From assembly GCF_000738005.1 (NCBI RefSeq), contig NZ_JHAL01000002.1, positions 1,486,634 through 1,550,633 on the forward strand: a DNA stretch of 64,000 nucleotides. The letters are read 5' to 3'. The notes beneath the pieces were generated by a model that was not told where the DNA came from, made no database searches, and was given only the letters and a program-made list of their open reading frames with translations. This stretch comes from Bifidobacterium crudilactis. GTDB taxonomy: Bacteria > Actinomycetota > Actinomycetes > Actinomycetales > Bifidobacteriaceae. The position numbers and the translations under genes were made by a program. Positions 1-7,161 of this stretch are shown piece after piece; within the stretch, counting starts at the first letter, position 1; each line of letters opens with the position of its first letter.

Positions 1-1020
1 TTTGTAGTCGAAGACGGAAAGTGCCGACGATCCGGATACTGCAGGGAAGGCGATAAGCTCACCGAGCGCATTACGCGCCGCAATCCTTCCCTGACGACGC
101 GAGTTCGTCGCTAGGGCGATGTGGGCATACCCGCCGGTGGGTGCGAATTTCACCAGCGTGGCATCACCGACCGCGTAGATGTCCGGAGCGCTTGTCGCCT
201 GATAGTCATCGACTTCGATAAGCCCGTGCTCACCAAGCTTCACCACATCCTTCAACCATTCGGTATTGGCGCGCACGCCCGCTGATTCGATGACCAGATC
301 GGCGTCAAAAGTGCCTTTATCGGTGACCACTTTGCTGATTGTGCCGTCTTGACCTTCGAAACGTTGCACCGAATGCCCTGTTGCCACGGTAAGACCGTGC
401 TGTTCCAGGCTTGCGGTGAGGGGCTCGGTGAACTCGCTGTCAATGTACAGGGGCAATATGCGGTCCGCGAGGTCGATGACGGTCACATGCTTGCCTGCTT
501 TGGCGAATACCTCAGCGGCCTCTATGCCGATATATCCCGCACCGATAACGACCACGTCGTTGATGTCCGGGTTGACGGTCGCAGCCTTCAGCTTGATGGC
601 CCAATCACGCCCACGCATGGCGTAGATGTTCTTGAGGTCTCTGCCTTCGACGGGAATCTGAGCAGGAACCGCACCAGGGCTGAGGATCAGCTTGTCATAG
701 GACTCATCGCGCTCCTCGCCCGTCTCATGGTTCACGACATGGACGCTATGGGCCTCGGCATCAATGGCCGTAATCTCCTGCTGCACAAAAACATGCACGC
801 CTTTGGCGCTTTCTCCTTCAGGAGTGGCATAACGCACCGCATTGACGTCCTTGACGACACCCTCCAGATACAGCTGCATGCCGCAGGATAGGAAGGAGAG
901 GAAACTTCCCTTCTCATACCATTGGATTTCGGTTTCTGGAGCATCCAGCAGAATCTGCTGAACCGCCTCATACCCTCCGTGTGACGAGCCTACGACGATG
1001 ACCTTGTGCACTTCACTCAT
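1..1020 (-). CDS. npr: NADH peroxidase, FAD/NADH-dependent (3' end outside window)
   Basis: Reduces H2O2 to water with NADH in the cytoplasm. About 340 N-terminal codons are visible; the gene continues beyond base 1. The N-terminus has the GSSHGGYE segment (active-site-type His14) and the [13 protein letters not shown] segment with the single redox cysteine at residue 46, which forms a Cys-sulfenic acid in this family. An NADH-binding GAGYIG motif lies at 159-164 and a second FAD motif (IYAVGDA) near 280-288. From memory the N-terminal third is much closer to enterococcal NADH peroxidase than to the water-forming NADH oxidases, which have a THAG-type segment here. The start is supported by AGGA eight bases upstream. 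It lies 159 bp downstream of a Fur-family gene on the same strand, suggesting peroxide control. NADH oxidase is the alternative and would need the missing C-terminus or an assay to exclude. Confidence 0.85.
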   Translation of the reverse strand, partial: MSEVHKVIVVGSSHGGYEAVQQILLDAPETEIQWYEKGSFLSFLSCGMQLYLEGVVKDVNAVRYATPEGESAKGVHVFVQQEITAIDAEAHSVHVVNHETGEERDESYDKLILSPGAVPAQIPVEGRDLKNIYAMRGRDWAIKLKAATVNPDINDVVVIGAGYIGIEAAEVFAKAGKHVTVIDLADRILPLYIDSEFTEPLTASLEQHGLTVATGHSVQRFEGQDGTISKVVTDKGTFDADLVIESAGVRANTEWLKDVVKLGEHGLIEVDDYQATSAPDIYAVGDATLVKFAPTGGYAHIALATNSRRQGRIAARNALGELIAFPAVSGSSALSVFDYK

Positions 1021-1179
1021 ATTGTTGTCCTATTCGTTGTGTGGATATTATCTGTTTCGATGTTGCCCATAACAGTTCATTGTGTGGATGCTGACTGTGG
1101 ATGGTGACTGTGCAGGCTGCCGATGAATCACGACAGTCGATGCGGCACCTGCACCTTGCTCCGGAACTCCCACGAGACC

Positions 1180-1638
1180 TCAGGGGTGTGCGGATTCCCG
1201 CGCCACCTGTTCGGCACATGAGGAACACAGCCCGCGGAATACTATCTGCGCCTCCAGTATCCGCATGCCGTGAGTGTCCGACGGGGTCAGACACGGAGCC
1301 TCGCCTATCACGCAATCGACATCCTCGATGCGACCGCACACCACGCACTGCACATGGTGGTGGTTGTCTCCGACCCTCGTCTCCCAACGGATGCTGCTTG
1401 AATCCGGAAGGCTGACGCGTCGCACCACACCGGAGGCCTCAAGCTGCTGCAGCATCGCGTATGCGCCCTGCACTGTGAGAGCTGCGGAATCCTGATGCGC
1501 CACGTACTCCGCTATTTCCGCCGCGGTGCTGTGAGGATGCGCATCGAGCGTAGTCAGGACGGCGAGGCGCTGCGATGTCACGCGAATATGCGAGGAGCGC
1601 AGGCGTTCCTCCCAGCCAGGTACGGTATCAATACTCAT
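1180..1638 (-). CDS. furA: Fur-family regulator of the FurA/PerR type
   Basis: Metal-dependent DNA-binding repressor of 152 residues, about the family's usual length. A winged-helix DNA-binding half (to about residue 85) is followed by the GDNHHHVQCVVCG dimerisation segment with a CxxC, the DVDCVIGEAPCLTPSD segment and a C-terminal CSSC. This combination resembles actinobacterial FurA (the katG-linked, peroxide-sensing branch) more than iron-sensing Fur. In mycobacteria the downstream gene is katG; here it is an NADH peroxidase, which may play the equivalent role. A perfect palindrome lies 11 bp upstream of the start codon and is a likely autoregulatory operator. Sensing of peroxide rather than iron is inferred from family and context. 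Confidence 0.88.
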   Translation of the reverse strand: MSIDTVPGWEERLRSSHIRVTSQRLAVLTTLDAHPHSTAAEIAEYVAHQDSAALTVQGAYAMLQQLEASGVVRRVSLPDSSSIRWETRVGDNHHHVQCVVCGRIEDVDCVIGEAPCLTPSDTHGMRILEAQIVFRGLCSSCAEQVARESAHP

Positions 1639-1649
1639 ACTTATAAGAC

Positions 1650-1669
1650 TAATTCAAACATTTGAATTA
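1650..1669. promoter_or_regulatory. Perfect palindrome upstream of furA, candidate Fur/PerR operator
   Basis: TAATTCAAA, a 2-bp spacer and TTTGAATTA form a perfect 9-2-9 palindrome in an AT-rich stretch immediately upstream of the furA start. Fur-family proteins bind AT-rich palindromes and commonly repress their own genes. The close spacing to the ATG (11 bp) and a TATAAG sequence between them suggest a very short or leaderless transcript. Confidence 0.65.
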
Positions 1670-1857
1670 ATCAAATCTATAGATAGACAAGTTTTTCACT
1701 ACCGTGCGATGCACGCTCTCGGAACGCCATCAGGTCACGCTCGGACTTGCTCTCGTCGATACAACACGAGCGAATGTGGTGCTATACCAAAACACCAAGT
1801 ACTATGGGCACACTGTGGATGCCCTGCCGCAATCGGCGAGCGTGCACGGCAAGCATC

Positions 1858-1939
1858 GCGCGAGTGGCGTAATTGGTAGCCGCGCAGGATTTAGGTTCCT
1901 GTTCCTTCGGGAGTGTGGGTTCAAGTCCCATCTCGCGCA
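1858..1939 (+). tRNA. tRNA-Leu (anticodon UAG)
   Basis: The cloverleaf can be drawn by eye: 7-bp acceptor stem GCGCGAG/CTCGCGC, anticodon stem CAGGA/TCCTG with loop TTTAGGT (anticodon TAG), a class II variable arm with TTCC/GGGA, and a T arm GTGGG-TTCAAGT-CCCAT. The long variable arm and the anticodon identify leucine. CCA is not encoded. The 3' half probably served as an attachment site, because an integrase remnant lies just downstream. Confidence 0.95.
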
Positions 1940-2000
1940 CACAACTCAGCCTTGATATTACAGCGGTTCTAAGTGTTCGAATGATTCGAACAGGCACAAA

Positions 2001-2190
2001 TCAGGCACACTTCAAATCAGGAATGCGGTCGCTGATACCCTGAGCAACGCCGTCCAGGTCACTATCGAACAGGTCCGCATACGTATCCGAGGTCATGGCC
2101 GCGCTCTTGTGCCCAAGCATCCTCTGCAATGCCTTGACATTCGCACCGGCACTGACGGCAATGCGCCGGCTGCCGCTTGCCGTCGGTCAT
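2001..2190 (-). pseudogene. Remnant of a tyrosine-type phage integrase (C-terminus)
   Basis: The minus strand encodes about 53 C-terminal residues of a tyrosine recombinase. It contains the SAGANVKALQRMLGHKSAAM block (the GHKS histidine region), the TSDTYADLF block with the nucleophilic tyrosine, and the tail ending in DLKCA before a TGA. Upstream of the block the frame hits a stop and the RHT box is lost, so no active enzyme is possible. It ends 62 bp beyond the 3' end of tRNA-Leu, the classic place for an integrase that used the tRNA as its attachment site. The rest of the element has gone. Confidence 0.8.
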
Positions 2191-2554
2191 ATGGGACATC
2201 AAGCCACAGGCCGGATTCTGCATGTATGCGAGGCTCGCACCAGGCTTATTGATTCAGCCGGAATGGGGCACCAAACTTGGAGTGGTCCAACAGAAGAGGG
2301 CAAAAGCCAGGTTCCGGAACGGGAGCATGCAGAATCGTGTGTCTTGAGTCGGTGTCCTTCGCTTCTGTGGTTGCCCCGCCATGTCAGGGAAGGATCTTCT
2401 ACAATCCACAACACCATCATCGATACGGATCATTCACGATGACGTACGACCAGCTAAAGCGACCACCGCACCGCAATGAACGACCTATTCGATGCCCAAT
2501 GTCTTCCAACAGGGGCGCCGACAGTGATGTCCACGGCGGTGCAGTGCTCTGAAA
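2191..2554. other. Gene-poor gap downstream of the integrase remnant
   Basis: No open frame here looks like a real protein and I see no strong hairpin. It is probably decayed DNA left from the integrated element, or the far side of the scar. A TTCTACAATCCACAAC stretch near 2397-2412 is the only AT-rich patch. Confidence 0.4.
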
Positions 2555-4417
2555 TCACCTGCTGCGGTGTTTCTTCTTTAGCCCAAGCAGCAGGGCGGCT
2601 CCCGAGAGGAGCACACAGCACATGAGCACCAACGGCACGGAGCTCTGCCCCGTTTCGGGCAGCGTGTCGCGCACCCATTGAGCATAGAGCACCATGTCTT
2701 TATCGGGCAGCACATCGGTGGCGAAATTCCAATATTTCCGCGCTCCTTCCTGATGCCGTTCTTCGCTCCATCCAACAAACCGATAGCCGGTGCGCACAGG
2801 CTGCCGAGATGGTTCTTGTACACTGCCACCCGCCGGAACCCGTTGCGTAACCGGAGCTTCGCCGCTCCCGCCATTCAAGTCGAATGCGACACTATGGATG
2901 TTGACCGCTCTCCATTGCGCGAAGAGGGTGAAATCCTTATTGCGAGGAGAGTTTGCGGAGAAATCCCACTGGGTTCCTGATCCGTCCGGCGCCGTGTTCC
3001 ATCCGACGAAACTGTATCCGCTGCGTGAAGGCTTGGTTGGCTCCTCGAGCGTATCCGTCGAAACAAGGTGCTTTGCCGCAGGTGGAGCCCCACCACCCCC
3101 GTTGAGATCAAAGGAGACGGTGGTATAAAAATTGTTGTTGTTCTGGAAGAAGGCGGTTCCCAGGTCCTTGTCTTGGGTGGCGAGACCGAAAAGCATAGTC
3201 GAATAATCAATTGCCTGTACGGAATCGGGCTGCCATTCAGGTTGGGACAAGCTGTACCGCCAAAGAATCTTTGTTGATTGATCTGACTGCAAGCTGTAGA
3301 CACCCTTATTTCGTGAGTATAGATCCAATAGATCTTGCTTGCCGCTGGGATTGATTGGAAGGAAGCCCGAAATGATCTGAGGGGAGATTATTCTAAACTC
3401 GTTGTTATTGATCGAGTCGGCATGATATCCGACAGGTGCTGGTGCCGCACCGGCACCGTTCCCCCATTCATAGGTGTCGGCGCCCTCCTCCTCGCTCCAG
3501 AGCTTGTCGGCTTTATAGGCATTGGCCATATAGCTACGGTAACCATCTGATTTGGAGAACATGTTCACCATATAATATGGGAACAGGACCGTGAACGAGG
3601 ACAGGTAATGGTCGGAGTTGTCGGTCAGCAGGTCGATGTCCTTGTATTTCGCGGTGAGTAGATTATCCGTGTCAGCAAACTTGTTGTTCCACAGTTGGAC
3701 CGCCTTGCTCTGTGGGTTGTCAATGTTCTGATTGTATGCGAGCCAAGCCACGACGATATACTCGTTGTATGGCAGCGTTATAGCTTTGGCGTCGCCGGTA
3801 CCGTCGGCGTTCATGACCATGTAGATTCCACCAGTGTCGGGGTCAGCTATAGCTGCACCAAAATCTATAGAGTGGTAAAGCTTCGAAACCATGGCGTTGA
3901 GTTCGGGGTCATTGAAGTATTTCGCCGCGAATAGTGAGCCGGTCACGAAAATCGCCGTATCGACGGTGCTGAACTCCGAATTCCACTCTCGTGCTCCGGT
4001 GTCCATATTGATGAAATGACGGTAATACCCGTTTGCGGTTCTCTCGGCGTTGAATCCTGACGTATTGCCAGTCATGGTGGATATTGTTTTTTTCACATTG
4101 GCAAGGGCATCTGGTTCCCAGCCCTTTTTTGCGGCGATGGCTTCCGAGAACAGACCTATACCCGATGCCGCTACGGAGGAAGGGTGATAAGGCGTCGCAT
4201 TGGTGAGTAGAACACTGTCTCGATAAATGCCTTTGTCGTTTCTCAAATCCTTAAAAACCTGATAACTGTTGTTAAACAGCATGTCTAACGTTGTTGAGTC
4301 CGTGCTGTTCGCACTCGGGGCAACTTCATCTGCCTGAGCCGTATACGCGATGAGAAACGGAGGAAGTATGAACAGGAGAGACACAAGCACAACAAGCTTT
4401 CTGCATATTGTTTTCAT
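2555..4417 (-). CDS. Sortase-anchored glucoamylase-like (GH144-type) glycosidase
   Basis: Predicted secreted cell-wall enzyme of 620 residues. A signal peptide (KLVVLVSLLFILPPFLIAYTAQA) precedes an alpha/alpha-barrel domain at about 40-430. Landmarks there are HPSSVAASGIGLFSEA, YYRHFINMDTGAREWNSEFS and TVDTAIFVTGSLFAAKYF, the pattern of the Pfam glycoamylase-like family (PF10091, CAZy GH144). Two Listeria-Bacteroides repeats follow (FDLNGG...GWN...LFAQW and FDLNGG...GWS...LYAQW), then LPETG, a membrane helix and KKKHRSR. Characterised GH144 enzymes cut beta-1,2-glucan, but the substrate here is unknown. The ATG at 4417 is chosen because GAAGG sits eight bases upstream; a longer frame reaches 4444 without a site. 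The 3540-3900 stretch is more AT-rich than the neighbours, consistent with lateral origin. Confidence 0.8.
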   Translation of the reverse strand: MKTICRKLVVLVSLLFILPPFLIAYTAQADEVAPSANSTDSTTLDMLFNNSYQVFKDLRNDKGIYRDSVLLTNATPYHPSSVAASGIGLFSEAIAAKKGWEPDALANVKKTISTMTGNTSGFNAERTANGYYRHFINMDTGAREWNSEFSTVDTAIFVTGSLFAAKYFNDPELNAMVSKLYHSIDFGAAIADPDTGGIYMVMNADGTGDAKAITLPYNEYIVVAWLAYNQNIDNPQSKAVQLWNNKFADTDNLLTAKYKDIDLLTDNSDHYLSSFTVLFPYYMVNMFSKSDGYRSYMANAYKADKLWSEEEGADTYEWGNGAGAAPAPVGYHADSINNNEFRIISPQIISGFLPINPSGKQDLLDLYSRNKGVYSLQSDQSTKILWRYSLSQPEWQPDSVQAIDYSTMLFGLATQDKDLGTAFFQNNNNFYTTVSFDLNGGGGAPPAAKHLVSTDTLEEPTKPSRSGYSFVGWNTAPDGSGTQWDFSANSPRNKDFTLFAQWRAVNIHSVAFDLNGGSGEAPVTQRVPAGGSVQEPSRQPVRTGYRFVGWSEERHQEGARKYWNFATDVLPDKDMVLYAQWVRDTLPETGQSSVPLVLMCCVLLSGAALLLGLKKKHRSR

Positions 4418-5133
4418 TGAACAAACCTTCGTTGGTTGGATCATGCAAGTATGAACGTTATTTAGGCCAATAATGGTTCATTTCGCCGAGTGCCGCAATG
4501 TAAAACAATGTAAGAAAATACAAGCACGATATGTAATACAAAAGTTCTTTCATTGCGACGCATTTCCGGGGCCTTGACGATAACAGATGCGACCTCCCTA
4601 CACACGAAAGCAGAGCATCGCATGACCCGCAAACACGGCGGAATGCCGGCATCCTCACCATGCCCGTCACCTCCGACCGTGGACTCGACCCTAAGACTCA
4701 AATCCACCCAGCGCAGACAGCGGAGAGCTGCTCTCGTCAGAAGCCTCGGTCAGCAATCCATGTTCTGGCCATTTGTCGCCCTGAGATCCAGGCGGCAGGA
4801 TTCGAGCACCCGACAAGCCCGCATTTCGCTGTCTAGATAACGGAACACCCCTCCATCGCAACATCCGGCAGCATCCGATTTCAAGCCCAGCCCCATCACA
4901 GATCCTGCATTTTCCGATTGTTTACCCCACGTACACGTTGCATACCCCGACCGGCTACTGCTCGTCGGTAAAAACGACTGTGTTCCATGGAACATCTCCG
5001 TCTGACGAGTACAGGCACGCATCAGCCATCCGCCGAATCCACGTTGCCGCCGGTATGCGCGGAATACTCGCGCTTGCGGCTGAACACAGCATGCCATCTT
5101 GCAGCGGAAGCCGAAACAAGGGGAGAAACACAC
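4418..5133. other. Divergent intergenic region between glycosidase and phytase genes
   Basis: It separates two diverging genes and must hold both promoters. The 4450-4560 part is AT-rich, with TTGTAT-like and TATTTT/TACATT-like boxes on the minus strand, suitable for the glycosidase. From 4560 to 5100 GC rises and short frames exist on both strands, but none resembles a protein I know. It may contain decayed coding sequence. Confidence 0.4.
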
Positions 5134-7038
5134 ATGCACAGCAAACGTCTGTTGACGGGAACATGCGCCATCGCTCTGATAGCCGCAGGCACGGCTGCGA
5201 GCTTCGTCGGCACGGCCCAGGCCGCAGAAACTGGACATTATTACAGCAGCAAACAGCCATATGTCACACCCGACAGCACCGTCTACTCAGCGGCGCCCGC
5301 CGGCTATCATCCCATCTACACCGAATCCGTCGCACGCCACGGCTCGCGCGGTCTGTCCAGCTACAAGTACGACGCGTTGCTGCTGAATATGGCGAGAACG
5401 GCATCCGAGGAAGGTGGCTTCGTCAGCGAAAGCGTCCGGGACACCTTCATAAGCAACGTCAACGCCTTGGTTGCAGCGAATGTCGATAATGGCTACGGCA
5501 TGCTCACAGGGCAGGGAGCCGATCAGCATTACGGCATCGGCGAGCGCGCCTATCGGCGCAACTCCAGCCTGTTCTCACAAGCCGCAAGCGATGGAGGAAC
5601 CATATCCTATCAGTCGTCAGGAGAGGCGCGGGCCACGGAGTCAGGAGAGAACTTCGCCAAGGGATTCAACGCGGCTTCAGCCAACGGCCTGGCGAACAGC
5701 ACCGTCACTCCACTCGCGCCTGCCGGATCAGGTGCCGCTTCCATCTTCGACAAAACGCCGAACACCCTGTACTTCCACAAGGTCGACAATCCCGACGGCA
5801 GCCAAAAGACCGGTGTCGCCGCCCAGATAGCCCAGGAATACGGCGACTTCGTCGACAACGACGCAACCATCGCCAATGCGGAGGATTACATCAAAGGCCT
5901 TCCGCAATCCACCACCTCCGCACAGAATCTGCTTTCCGGCATCTTCACACAGGACTTCATCGACAGCATCGGCACCGATAGCTCCCATAAGTGGTACAAC
6001 ACCACCGACGGCAAGAAGCACGACGCGACACAGACCGAATATCTCAACTGCGCAGCCAATGCAGACCCCACAGTCGATGCGGATGCTTGCGGAGAGATGA
6101 GCAAATCCATCAAGTCACCGGTTGACGCCGCTATGGATCTGTACAATCTGTATATCATCGCCGTTGATATGAGCAATGAGAACAACAGTGCCCACTCATT
6201 CGATTTCAATACCTACTTCAAAGGTCATGAGAATGATGCCTCCTGGTTCGCCTATATCCTCGACTCCGAGGACTTCTACGAAAAAGGTCCAAGCTACTCG
6301 GGTCAGAGCTCCACGTATTCCATAGCACAGCCTTTACTCGACGACTTCTTCTCCACCATCGACAATCGGCTTTCGGGCGGCAGCACGGTTGCCACATTCC
6401 GCTTCGCACATGCGGAAACTATCATGCCCTTCGCCGCATTGCTCAAATTACCCGGATCAACGACCCAGGCGCCCGCTGTGGAGAATCCACAGAATGAAAG
6501 CGATGTATTCAACTACGCCAGCAACGATTGGCGCGGGGAGAGCGTGACGCCTATGGCGGCCAACGTGCAGTGGGACGTCTACACCAAAAGCGGAATCGAC
6601 CCCGTAACAGCCAAGGCATACACGCCCATCGTTCGCATGCTCTACAACGAGCAGGAAATCCAGTTCAATTCCTCCTGCACACCCGTCTCGGCCAAATCGA
6701 CATGGTACAAGGAAAGCGAGCTGAAGCGCTGCCTGTCCGGAATCTCGACGGAGGAGTCCCCTCTTATCACAGCCGACACCGGCAATGATTCGAGCACTGG
6801 CAGGACCGACACTGACACTTCGGGCGCAACGGGCAGCAACACCGGCAACGGCGCGAGCGCGAACCAGTCCTCCAAAGCCTCGGACAAGGTCGGTGGTGCC
6901 TCAAATACGGTCAGTGGCACCAAAACCCTGGCTTCCACAGGCACCGACACCGGCTCGGCGCTACTCATCGCTTCGGTATCCGCAGCGTTCGGCGGCTGTG
7001 TGCTGCTCATCGCACGACGCTCGCTCCAGCGTCCCTGA
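5134..7038 (+). CDS. Cell-wall-anchored histidine acid phosphatase / phytase (MINPP type)
   Basis: Extracellular phosphatase of 634 residues, expected to release phosphate from phytate. A signal peptide ending near AQAAE is followed by the histidine-acid-phosphatase signature ARHGSRGL (Arg68, His69 as nucleophile) and the distal proton-donor motif HAE at 426-428. The C-terminus has a Ser/Thr/Gly-rich wall-spanning stretch, the sortase signal LASTG near residue 598, a membrane helix and a basic tail. Surface phytases of this family have been described in bifidobacteria. The ATG at 5134 is preferred because AGGGGAG lies eight bases upstream and a signal peptide starts there; an in-frame ATG at 4987 would put non-signal sequence in front. 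The motif is RHGSRGL rather than the common RHGxRxP. Confidence 0.9.
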   Translation: MHSKRLLTGTCAIALIAAGTAASFVGTAQAAETGHYYSSKQPYVTPDSTVYSAAPAGYHPIYTESVARHGSRGLSSYKYDALLLNMARTASEEGGFVSESVRDTFISNVNALVAANVDNGYGMLTGQGADQHYGIGERAYRRNSSLFSQAASDGGTISYQSSGEARATESGENFAKGFNAASANGLANSTVTPLAPAGSGAASIFDKTPNTLYFHKVDNPDGSQKTGVAAQIAQEYGDFVDNDATIANAEDYIKGLPQSTTSAQNLLSGIFTQDFIDSIGTDSSHKWYNTTDGKKHDATQTEYLNCAANADPTVDADACGEMSKSIKSPVDAAMDLYNLYIIAVDMSNENNSAHSFDFNTYFKGHENDASWFAYILDSEDFYEKGPSYSGQSSTYSIAQPLLDDFFSTIDNRLSGGSTVATFRFAHAETIMPFAALLKLPGSTTQAPAVENPQNESDVFNYASNDWRGESVTPMAANVQWDVYTKSGIDPVTAKAYTPIVRMLYNEQEIQFNSSCTPVSAKSTWYKESELKRCLSGISTEESPLITADTGNDSSTGRTDTDTSGATGSNTGNGASANQSSKASDKVGGASNTVSGTKTLASTGTDTGSALLIASVSAAFGGCVLLIARRSLQRP

Positions 7039-7104
7039 GCGGGAACACGCCTGTATCGCTGCAGTATCGAGGCGGCAGCGATACAGACAATGAGCACCGC
7101 ATGC

Positions 7105-7147
7105 TTTGGGGGGTGCCTTGCCGACAAGGACAAGGCACCCCCCCAAA
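7105..7147. terminator. GC-rich hairpin between convergent phytase and adhesin genes
   Basis: TTTGGGGGGTGCCTTG pairs with CAAGGCACCCCCCCAAA across a 10-base loop, with one bulged C. The position between two converging genes suggests a bidirectional terminator. However, neither strand carries the downstream T-run of a textbook intrinsic terminator: the T-tracts precede the stem on each strand. Confidence 0.6.
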
Positions 7148-7161
7148 AAAACATCCGTCTT

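Noticed and set aside
4987-5133. Upstream ATG for the phytase gene (4987)
   Set aside because: The signal peptide and a good ribosome site belong to ATG 5134; the upstream part has no signal-like or conserved sequence.
7105-7147. GC-rich hairpin as a textbook intrinsic terminator
   Set aside because: On both strands the T-tract precedes the stem and no T-run follows, so the usual release signal is missing. I list it only as a likely bidirectional terminator from position.
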